DNA of 11,301 bases from Burkholderiaceae bacterium. Its GTDB lineage: Bacteria > Pseudomonadota > Gammaproteobacteria > Burkholderiales > Burkholderiaceae_E. Both the position numbers and the translations under genes were made by a program. This document shows, one piece after another, positions 5,566 to 11,301 of this stretch. The DNA is taken from NCBI GenBank assembly GCA_019428955.1, contig JAHYJF010000096.1, forward strand, positions 1 to 11,301, in the 5' to 3' direction. The first letter of the stretch is position 1, and the number at the start of each line of letters is the position of its first letter. The notes below the pieces were generated by a model that made no database searches, was not told the origin of the DNA, and saw only the letters and a program-made list of their open reading frames with translations.

Positions 5566-7271
5566 ACGCGAAGGATCTGCCACCGAGCACCTGGACCACG
5601 GGCAGCACCGAGGTCTTTAAGACCGGCACCTGGCGAACGTTGCTGCCGCAGTACATCAAGGCACCGTCGCCCTGCCACGCGGCTTGCCCGGTCGACGGCA
5701 ATATTGCCGAGTGGATCGGCAAGGCGCGTTCGCGCGACTTCCGCGGCGCGTGGGAAATCCTCACGAGCAACAACCCGTTCCCGGCCGTCGCCGGTCGAAT
5801 TTGCCATCACCCCTGCGAGGCAGCGTGCAATCGCGCCGGTTTTGACGAGTCGCTGGCGATCTGCCGGCTCGAGCGTCACGTCGGTGACCTGGCCATCGAG
5901 CACGGCTGGGGCTACGCGCAGATCCCGATTTCTCATCCCGAGACTATCGCGGTGGTCGGCGGTGGACCATCCGGGCTGTCGGTCGCCTACCACCTGCGCC
6001 GCCGCGGCTACGCGGTGACGATCTTCGAGGCCTCCGGTGAACTCGGTGGCCTGATGCGCCACGGCATCCCGGCCTACCGCCTGGCCCGGCCGGTGCTCGA
6101 TGCCGAAATCGCGCGAGTTCTCGCCCTGGGAATCGAGGCGCGGCTGGGAAGCGCGCTCGGCAGCACTGAATCGCTGGCCGAACTGCGCGCGCAGTTCGAC
6201 ATCGTTTACCTCGCGATGGGCGCGCGGCAACAAAAGCGCCTGCCGCAGCTCGATTATTCCCGGCCCTGGGTAATGGACGGTGCGGTCTACCTGGCCGCCA
6301 GCAACGCCGGGGCGCCGCCGCGGCTGGGCAAGAAGCTGATCGTGATCGGCGGCGGCAGCGCGGCGATCGATGCTGCGCGCAGCGCGCGCCGCGCAGGCCA
6401 CGACGTCACGCTGATGAGTCTCGAGACTGCCGAACAGATGCCGGCCCAGCATGAAGAAGTGGCTGAAGCGCTCGAGGAAGGCATCGAGTTGTGCTCCGGG
6501 GCGATGATCACCGCTGCGGCCGAGGACGGCGATGCAGTCTCGTTGAGTTGCGTGCGGGTCGATTTCCGGCCCGGTGCGGTGCGCGGCGAATTCACCGTCG
6601 AGCCGGTCCCCGGCAGCGAGTTCACGTTGCGCGCCGACGGCGTGATCCCGTCGATCGGACAGGACCCGGACCTGGCGCCGCTCAAGGACGAGCTTGACGC
6701 CAATGGCCGGCTGGTCAAGGTCGACGCGACCCAGGCGACCAGCGCCGAGGGCGTCTACGCCGGCGGCGACGTCGCGAGCATGGCGCGTTTCGTCACCGAA
6801 GCGATCGGCATGGGCAAGCGCGCCGCCAAGGAGATCGACCGGGTGTTGCGCGCCGCTGATCCCGAAACCGTGCGCGATATCGCAGCAGCGGCGGGCTCCG
6901 GCCAGGTGGCAGCCGAGGTGGCAGAGGCTGGCGAAGCGGTGGTCGGGCTCAAGCAGATCAGTACCTTCTATTACCCGCAGCAGGAGCGCGCTGCTGAGCA
7001 GCGGCTGGGGGTCGAGGAGCGGCTGCGCAGTGATGCCGAGGTCCAGATCGGCTTCGATCTCGACCAGGCGCTGGCTGAAACCGAACGCTGTTTCTCGTGC
7101 GGCACCTGCGTCTATTGCGACAACTGCTTCCACTACTGCCCGGACCTGGCAATTCGCCGCCTGCCCGAGCGCGGCGGCTACGAGGTCCTGACCGATTTCT
7201 GCAAGGGCTGCGGAGTGTGCGTGGGCGAGTGCCCGACCGGGTCGATGAAAATGGTGGAGGACGCGCGATGA
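5562..7271 (+). CDS. GltD/NfnB-like FAD/NAD(P)H oxidoreductase fused to 2x[4Fe-4S] ferredoxin (delta) domain
   Basis: This 569-residue protein is the likely electron-transfer subunit linking the 2-oxoacid oxidoreductase to NAD(P). An N-terminal iron-sulfur region carries C38 and C42 (PCHAACP) and C81, C85 and C89 (CHHPCEAAC). The FAD Rossmann motif is VVGGGPSGLSVAYHL (131-145), followed by GGLMRHGIPAYRL (162-174), a hallmark of GltD-type flavoproteins. A second dinucleotide fold, VIGGGSAAIDAARSA (261-275), should bind NAD(P)H. GVYAGGDVA (397-405) is the FAD-contacting motif near the end of the fold. The C-terminus is a bacterial ferredoxin with C516/C519/C522/C526-P and C547/C550/C553/C557-P, plus extra cysteines C510 and C513. 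It overlaps both neighbours by 4 nt. The family includes partners of glutamate synthase, NfnB and BzdV-like proteins. NADH versus NADPH preference is not evident. Confidence 0.9.
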   Translation: MNAKDLPPSTWTTGSTEVFKTGTWRTLLPQYIKAPSPCHAACPVDGNIAEWIGKARSRDFRGAWEILTSNNPFPAVAGRICHHPCEAACNRAGFDESLAICRLERHVGDLAIEHGWGYAQIPISHPETIAVVGGGPSGLSVAYHLRRRGYAVTIFEASGELGGLMRHGIPAYRLARPVLDAEIARVLALGIEARLGSALGSTESLAELRAQFDIVYLAMGARQQKRLPQLDYSRPWVMDGAVYLAASNAGAPPRLGKKLIVIGGGSAAIDAARSARRAGHDVTLMSLETAEQMPAQHEEVAEALEEGIELCSGAMITAAAEDGDAVSLSCVRVDFRPGAVRGEFTVEPVPGSEFTLRADGVIPSIGQDPDLAPLKDELDANGRLVKVDATQATSAEGVYAGGDVASMARFVTEAIGMGKRAAKEIDRVLRAADPETVRDIAAAAGSGQVAAEVAEAGEAVVGLKQISTFYYPQQERAAEQRLGVEERLRSDAEVQIGFDLDQALAETERCFSCGTCVYCDNCFHYCPDLAIRRLPERGGYEVLTDFCKGCGVCVGECPTGSMKMVEDAR

Positions 7272-8425
7272 GCCATGGTGGCCAGGCAATGCTGTTGACC
7301 GGCAACCACGCCGTGGCGTGGGCTGCGCGCCTGGCGCGCCCCAAGGTGGCGCCGGGCTATCCGATCACGCCCCAGACCCCGATTCTCGAGAAGCTGACCG
7401 ATTTCCAGGCGGCGGGCGAATTCGACGCCGAGATCATCACGCCCGAGTCCGAGCACTCGGTGATGGCGGCGTGCATCCCCGCCTCGCTCGCCGGGGTCCG
7501 GGTATTCACCGCGACCGCCTCGCAGGGCCTGCTGCTGATGCACGAGTTGCTGCACTACGCCAGCGGCGCCCGCGCGCCGATCGTGATGGCCAACGTCAAC
7601 CGCACGGTGGCTTCGCCCTGGGCATTCTGGCCCGACCAGACCGACAGCCTGTCGCAGCGCGATACCGGCTGGATCCAGTACTACGTCGAGACCGCCCAGG
7701 AAGCGCTCGACACCGTGATCCAGGCGTTTCGGGTGGCCGAGGCGGTCAGCCTGCCGACCATGGTCAATCTCGACGCGTTCTACATCTCGCACTCGCTCGA
7801 GCCGGTGGTGGTGCCGGCGCAGGAAGAGGTCGACGCGTTCCTGCCGCCGTTTGCCCCCAAGCACCGCATCGATCCGGTCAACGTGGAGTCGTGGGGCAAC
7901 GTGGTCACGCAGGAGATGTACTGGAACCACCGCCAGCAGATCGACGAGGGCATGCGCCAGGTTCCGGAGGTCGCCGCCGCCGCGGATCGCGACTGGAACC
8001 AACGCTTCGGGCGCGGCTACGGGCTGGTCGAGCGCTATCGCTGCGAGGGCGCCGAAACGGTGATCGTCGCGCTTGGCAGCATGTGCGGCACCGCGCGCGT
8101 GGCGGTCGACGAGTTGCGTGACGCCGGCGTGGCAGTGGGACTGGCCAAGGTGCGGCTGTTTCGCCCCTTCCCGGTCGAGGCGCTGCGCGCCGCGCTCGGC
8201 GGCGTGGCCCGGGTGCTGGTGCTGGATCGCAACTATTCGCCGGGCCACGGCGGGGTGCTGCACCAGGAACTGAAGGCGGCCCTCTATGGCATGCCCGACG
8301 CGCCGCGCGTCGACGGTTATCTCGCCGGAGTCGGCGGGGTCAACGTGTCGCCGGCCAAGATCGTCGAATTCGTGAACTCGCTCGACGAGCGCACCACCAG
8401 TCCCGATTCGGTTTGGGTGAGGTAG
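7268..8425 (+). CDS. 2-oxoacid:acceptor oxidoreductase, alpha subunit (PorA/PadG-like)
   Basis: The alpha chain (385 residues) supplies the pyrimidine-binding half of the TPP site and a transketolase C-terminal-like domain. The signature GYPITPQTPI (30-39) opens the family. E60 in PESEHSVMAACIPASLAG (59-76) is the expected TPP-activating glutamate. TASQGLLLMHELLHYASG (83-100) and SPWAFWPDQTDSLSQRDTGW (116-135) match four-subunit pyruvate oxidoreductase alpha chains. FGRGYG (247-252) and VRLFRPFP (295-302) lie in the C-terminal domain. GGAGG (7256-7260) stands 7 nt before the ATG, which overlaps the previous stop as ATGA. The chain is length-complete and carries no fused gamma or ferredoxin domain. 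The closest function by memory is pyruvate or phenylglyoxylate oxidation; which one is not decided here. Confidence 0.92.
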   Translation: MSHGGQAMLLTGNHAVAWAARLARPKVAPGYPITPQTPILEKLTDFQAAGEFDAEIITPESEHSVMAACIPASLAGVRVFTATASQGLLLMHELLHYASGARAPIVMANVNRTVASPWAFWPDQTDSLSQRDTGWIQYYVETAQEALDTVIQAFRVAEAVSLPTMVNLDAFYISHSLEPVVVPAQEEVDAFLPPFAPKHRIDPVNVESWGNVVTQEMYWNHRQQIDEGMRQVPEVAAAADRDWNQRFGRGYGLVERYRCEGAETVIVALGSMCGTARVAVDELRDAGVAVGLAKVRLFRPFPVEALRAALGGVARVLVLDRNYSPGHGGVLHQELKAALYGMPDAPRVDGYLAGVGGVNVSPAKIVEFVNSLDERTTSPDSVWVR

Positions 8426-8430
8426 GAACG

Positions 8431-9339
8431 ATGCAACCACTGGAAATCAGGCAGGATCCGATGCTGTGCTCGGGACACGCGGCGTGCCCCGGCTGCGTTG
8501 AGGCGCTCTCCGTGCGCCATGTGCTGGCGACCCTGGGACCCAATACGGTCGCGGTGATCCCGCCGTCGTGCATGGCGATCATCGCCGGTCCGCAGCCCTT
8601 CAGTTCGCTGAAGATCCCGGTCTACCAGCCGACCCTGGAAGCGAGCGCCGCCTCGGCATCGGGACTGCGCCGGGCGCTCGACGCGCAGGGCAAGCACGAC
8701 ACCCAGGTGCTGGTGCTGGCCGGCGACGGCGGCACTTACGACATCGGCTTCCAGTGCCTGTCATCAGCTGCCGAGCGCAACGAGGATTTCATCTACATCT
8801 GCCTCGACAACGAAGGCTACATGAACACCGGGGCGCAGAAATCGTCATCGACACCGCACTTCGCGCGCACCGGTTCGACCCCGGCCGGCAAGATCACCCG
8901 CAAGAAGAATCTCACCGAGATCATGGCGGCGCACGAAGTGCCCTACGTGGCCACGGCGAGCGTCGGTTTCCTGCCCGACCTGATCCGCAAGGTCGAGAAG
9001 GCCATGACGATGCGCGGTACCAGGATCATTACGCTGCTGGTGCCTTGCCTCGACGGCTGGGGGCTGGCCGAGGACGGCGGGATGGCGGCATCGCGCTTCG
9101 CCGTGGAGTCGGCCGCCTTTCCGCTCTACGAAGTCGAGGACGGCCGGCGCTACACCCTCAACCACGCCCAGCGCACCCGCCCGGTGAGCGAGTATCTGGC
9201 GCTGCAGCGCCGCTACCGCGGGCTCCCGGCCGAGAGCATCGCGGCCCTGCAGGCCGAGATCGACGACAACTGGCAACGGCTGCTCGACCGGGTCGCCAGG
9301 AGCGAGCGCGACGCGCAGCGGATAGCGGCGCTCGCCTGA
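8431..9339 (+). CDS. 2-oxoacid:acceptor oxidoreductase, beta subunit (PorB/PadI-like)
   Basis: The beta chain (302 residues) binds the TPP diphosphate and the proximal [4Fe-4S] cluster. Cluster ligands are C19 and C22 (CPGC), C47 (PPSCMA) and C206 (VPCLDGW), the spacing seen in PorB. An extra C13 lies upstream. The TPP motif runs from GDGGTYDIG (99-107, starting at residues 98-99) to DNEGYMNTGAQ (126-136), followed by the family's SSSTP (138-142). One difference is CPGCVE where pyruvate enzymes usually have CPGCG. GGTAGGAACG provides the ribosome binding site before ATG 8431, which starts 5 nt after the alpha stop. An in-frame TTG further upstream lies inside the alpha gene and is not favoured. 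This is the last gene of the operon, and its product pairs with the alpha chain in the catalytic core. Confidence 0.92.
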   Translation: MQPLEIRQDPMLCSGHAACPGCVEALSVRHVLATLGPNTVAVIPPSCMAIIAGPQPFSSLKIPVYQPTLEASAASASGLRRALDAQGKHDTQVLVLAGDGGTYDIGFQCLSSAAERNEDFIYICLDNEGYMNTGAQKSSSTPHFARTGSTPAGKITRKKNLTEIMAAHEVPYVATASVGFLPDLIRKVEKAMTMRGTRIITLLVPCLDGWGLAEDGGMAASRFAVESAAFPLYEVEDGRRYTLNHAQRTRPVSEYLALQRRYRGLPAESIAALQAEIDDNWQRLLDRVARSERDAQRIAALA

Positions 9340-9341
9340 TT

Positions 9342-9369
9342 CCCCGGGCAGGCTCGGCTCCGAGCGGGG
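9342..9369. terminator. GC-rich hairpin between convergent genes, possible bidirectional terminator
   Basis: In the 31-nt gap between the beta-subunit stop and the convergent Lrp stop, GCTCG (9352-9356) pairs with CGAGC (9361-9365) around a 4-nt loop. CCCC (9342-9345) can extend the pairing with GGGG (9366-9369) across an asymmetric bulge. There is no T-run on either strand, so intrinsic termination would be weak. The position between convergent genes is the main argument. Confidence 0.3.
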
Positions 9370-9370
9370 C

Positions 9371-9838
9371 TCACGGCATCGCGTCGAGCGGCAGGGCGGT
9401 ATCGTTCTTGAGTTCGCGCAGCACCACTGAACTGCGCACGTTCACCACCGCCGGCAGGCGGAACAGGTGCTGCTTGAGGAAGGCCTCGTAGGCCTGAATG
9501 TCGGTCACCACTACCTTGAGAATGTAGTCGGCCTCGCCGGTCGTGCTGTAGATCTGGGTCACTTCAGGACGCGCCGCCATCGCTGCCTCGAAGCGTTCCA
9601 CCGCGGCCTCCTCGTGGCGCGCGAGCTGGACGTGGGCCAGCACGCAGGCGTCGAGCCCGAGCTCGCTGCGGTCGAGCAGCGCCGCGTAACCCCTGATAAC
9701 TCCGCTCGCCTCCATGTCGCGAATCCGGCGCCAGCACGGCGTGGGTGACAGGCCCACAAGGTCGGAAATCTCCTGGATCGGGCGGCGCGAATTGGTCTGG
9801 AGCAGGGCCAGAATGCGGCGGGAGTGGATATCGAGCAT
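9371..9838 (-). CDS. Lrp/AsnC-family transcriptional regulator
   Basis: This 155-residue protein has the normal length and order for Lrp/AsnC regulators, which bind DNA as dimers to octamers and respond to amino acids. The winged helix-turn-helix is near residues 5-50, with ISDLVGLSPTPCWRRIRDME (24-43) covering the recognition helix and LSPTPCWRRI as family hallmark. The ligand-binding RAM domain follows from about residue 66, including the effector-site stretch STTGEADYILKV (98-109). Start ATG 9838 is preceded on the minus strand by GGAG with 6 nt spacing. Reading can be extended upstream in frame, but that part crosses the intergenic region and runs antisense to the next gene. It is convergent with the Por-like operon and divergent from the indolepyruvate-type gene, so it plausibly controls one or both, with an amino acid (aromatic or branched-chain) as effector. 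The effector is inferred from context only. Confidence 0.93.
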   Translation of the reverse strand: MLDIHSRRILALLQTNSRRPIQEISDLVGLSPTPCWRRIRDMEASGVIRGYAALLDRSELGLDACVLAHVQLARHEEAAVERFEAAMAARPEVTQIYSTTGEADYILKVVVTDIQAYEAFLKQHLFRLPAVVNVRSSVVLRELKNDTALPLDAMP

Positions 9839-9991
9839 AAATGACTCCGAAAATGATCCTAAGAGAAAGATATACCTCCAAGAAAGGCCGAAGTGGCTGT
9901 AAAAAGAAAGATTATCGCCTAAATCAGGAATATGCTGTCTTAAAAATACATCGTGGTTGCACCCGATCGCGATCCGTCTGGAGACAGTGAA
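9839..9991. promoter_or_regulatory. AT-rich divergent control region between the Lrp gene and the indolepyruvate-type gene
   Basis: Bases 9841-9960 are about 38% GC by count, strikingly AT-rich against the surrounding coding DNA, as expected of a regulated promoter and Lrp-type target. For the Lrp gene, GATAAT (minus strand, 9911-9916) is a 5/6 -10 with AAGACA (9936-9941) 19 bp upstream, a long but possible spacing. No convincing sigma-70 pair is seen for the rightward gene. A perfect 10-bp palindrome, GATCGCGATC, lies at 9965-9974, just before the ribosome binding site GGAGA (9980-9984). Confidence 0.5.
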
Positions 9992-11301
9992 ATGGACATG
10001 CAGGTGCTCGGCGCGCGCGCTGCCGGATTGCCTAATGGCGACTACCTGCTCGGCGATGAACTCGACGCGACCTCCGGGCAGATCTACCTCACCGGCACCC
10101 AGGCAATCGCGCGGCTGCTCCTCGACCAGGCGCGCAGCGACGCCGCGCGCGGGCTGAAGACTGCCGGTTTTGCCAGCGGCTATCGCGGTTCGCCGCTGGG
10201 CGGCGTCGACCAGCAACTCTGGAGCGTCGCCGCGCGGCTGAAGGCTCAGCGGATTGAATTCCTGCCCGCGATCAACGAGGAACTCGCGGCTACCGCGGTG
10301 CTTGGAACCCAGCGTGTCGAGGCCGATCCCAGGCGCGAGGTCGATGCGGTGTTCGGGCTCTGGTATGGCAAGGGGCCGGGGGTCGATCGGGCCGGCGACG
10401 CACTGCGTCACGGCAACGCCTATGGCAGTTCGGCTAACGGCGGCGTCATCGCTGTGATCGGCGACGACCACGGCTGCGTGTCTTCCTCGATGTCGGCGCA
10501 GAGCGAGTTCAGCCTGATGGCCTGGGGGCTGCCGATCGTCAACCCGGCCAATGTTGCGGAGATGCTCTCGTTCGGCCGCTACGGCTGGGCGCTGTCGCGC
10601 TTCTCGGGCGCCTGGGTGGCGCTCAAGGCCATCAGCGAGACCGTCGAGTCGGGCAGCACGGTCGATCTCGACGAACTCGAGGGCGACTGGAGCGCCCCGC
10701 TCGATTACCAGTCGCCCGCCGGCGGACTGCACATGCGTTGGCCCGACCTGCCGAGCCTCGCAATCGAGGTCCGGCTCGCCGCCAAGCTCGACGCCGCGCG
10801 CTACTTCGCGGCCCGACGCAGCATCGACCGCAGCATCTGCGCGAGCCCGCAGGCAAATGTCGGCATCGTCACCTGCGGCAAGGCCCACCTCGATCTGATG
10901 GAGGTCTTTCGCCGGCTCGGGATCAGCATCGCCGAGCTCGATGCGGCGGGGGTGCGGATCTACAAGGTCGGGCTTTCGTTCCCGCTGGAAATGGGGCGCA
11001 TCGATGAGTTCGTCAGCGGCTTGCGCGAGGTCCTGGTGGTCGAGGAGAAGGGTCCGGTCGTCGAGGGCCAGATCAAGGAGCATCTCTACAACCGCGGCGC
11101 CGGCAGCGCAGGCGATCGTCCCGCAGCCGCAGGCGATCGCCCCTCAGTGATCGGCAAGACCGACGCCCTGGGCGCGCCGCTGATCTCGGGACTCGGCGAG
11201 TTGCGGCCATCGCGGTTGCTGCCGATCGTCGCCCAGTGGCTGGCGCAGCATGTTCCGCAACTCGATCGGCGCGAGCAAGTGGTCGACTTCGTCGCCCCGC
11301 C
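9992..11301 (+). CDS. Indolepyruvate:ferredoxin oxidoreductase-type protein, N-terminal part
   Basis: An open frame of 436 residues starts at ATG 9992 (GGAGA 7 nt upstream; a second ATG at 9998 is possible) and leaves the window at the right edge. It matches the single-chain proteobacterial form of indolepyruvate ferredoxin oxidoreductase, usually about 1,150-1,200 residues, which converts aryl pyruvates from aromatic amino acids to aryl-acetyl-CoA. Family stretches include YLTGTQAIARLL (32-43), GFASGYRGSPLGGVDQQLW (59-77), NEELAATAVLGTQ (95-107), WYGKGPGVDRAGDALRHGN (124-142), GDDHGCVSSS (157-166), NPANVAEML (184-192), and RIYKVGLSFPLE (322-333) followed by VVEEKGPVVEGQIKE (349-363). The ferredoxin, beta and gamma regions lie outside the window. 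After LYNR the usual linker is replaced by a small alanine/glycine-rich duplication. It is divergent from the Lrp gene. True substrates are unknown. Confidence 0.9.
   Translation, partial: MDMQVLGARAAGLPNGDYLLGDELDATSGQIYLTGTQAIARLLLDQARSDAARGLKTAGFASGYRGSPLGGVDQQLWSVAARLKAQRIEFLPAINEELAATAVLGTQRVEADPRREVDAVFGLWYGKGPGVDRAGDALRHGNAYGSSANGGVIAVIGDDHGCVSSSMSAQSEFSLMAWGLPIVNPANVAEMLSFGRYGWALSRFSGAWVALKAISETVESGSTVDLDELEGDWSAPLDYQSPAGGLHMRWPDLPSLAIEVRLAAKLDAARYFAARRSIDRSICASPQANVGIVTCGKAHLDLMEVFRRLGISIAELDAAGVRIYKVGLSFPLEMGRIDEFVSGLREVLVVEEKGPVVEGQIKEHLYNRGAGSAGDRPAAAGDRPSVIGKTDALGAPLISGLGELRPSRLLPIVAQWLAQHVPQLDRREQVVDFVAP
11107..11148 (+). repeat. 21-bp tandem duplication inside the indolepyruvate-type gene
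   Basis: Two 21-bp units (11107-11127 and 11128-11148) match at 18 of 21 positions. Both begin CGCAGGCGATCG and together encode AGDRPAA followed by AGDRPSV. The period is exactly seven codons, so the frame is preserved. It lies between the second-domain end (LYNR) and VIGK, a position where related proteins have a short charged linker. It probably arose by slippage and is tolerated in a flexible loop. Confidence 0.75.

Noticed and set aside
5334..7289. A 651-residue open frame on the minus strand across the flavoprotein gene
   Set aside because: It is antisense to a gene with clear FAD, NAD(P) and ferredoxin motifs, resembles no family, and is the kind of long open frame that high-GC codon bias produces on the opposite strand.
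7178..8440. A 420-residue open frame on the minus strand across the alpha-subunit gene
   Set aside because: The plus-strand alpha subunit carries all expected motifs. The antisense product is histidine- and arginine-rich low-complexity sequence typical of a shadow frame.
9839..11083. In-frame upstream extension of the Lrp gene on the minus strand
   Set aside because: The extension crosses an AT-rich promoter-like gap and runs antisense to the indolepyruvate-type gene. Lrp proteins start at or near MLDIHSRRIL, and a ribosome binding site precedes ATG 9838.

Overview
The window is high-GC and densely coded. The LptF and LptG proteins are of the type found in Betaproteobacteria, and pepA stands divergent to lptF–lptG, an arrangement common in Beta- and Gammaproteobacteria. 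I infer a betaproteobacterium, perhaps of the Rhodocyclales or a neighbouring order. Two oxygen-sensitive 2-oxoacid oxidoreductase systems point to an organism with a facultatively anaerobic, denitrifying or aromatic-degrading life. The lineage is a judgement from remembered sequence style, not from a search.

Bases 1-2935 are housekeeping. The 5' part of pepA (leucyl aminopeptidase) runs leftward out of the window. It is divergent from lptF–lptG, which encode the two inner-membrane permease subunits of the LPS transporter. A near-palindromic -10 element between them could serve both directions. Bases 2936-3228 are non-coding and hold a clear intrinsic terminator, preceded by a second hairpin and a GGA-repeat tract that together look like a small RNA 3' end. 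Bases 3229-4797 encode a GT39/ArnT-like membrane glycosyltransferase.

Bases 4999-9339 form a tightly coupled four-gene operon for a TPP-dependent 2-oxoacid:acceptor oxidoreductase of the PorGDAB type, in the order gamma, flavoprotein-delta, alpha, beta. The delta (2x[4Fe-4S] ferredoxin) function is fused to the C-terminus of a GltD/NfnB-like FAD/NAD(P)H flavoprotein. The complex therefore appears to carry its own NAD(P) module, much as phenylglyoxylate:NAD+ oxidoreductase does with a different gene layout. A 16-bp-period direct repeat lies upstream as a candidate operator.

Bases 9371-9838 (minus strand) encode an Lrp/AsnC regulator, convergent with the operon. It is divergent, across an AT-rich intergenic region, from the start of a large indolepyruvate:ferredoxin oxidoreductase-type gene that runs off the right edge. 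An amino-acid-responsive regulator sits between two 2-oxoacid oxidoreductases. The simplest reading is an amino-acid (probably aromatic or branched-chain) catabolic locus in which transamination products are oxidised to acyl-CoA. The substrates cannot be read from the sequence.

I see no tRNA, rRNA, CRISPR array, insertion sequence or prophage gene.
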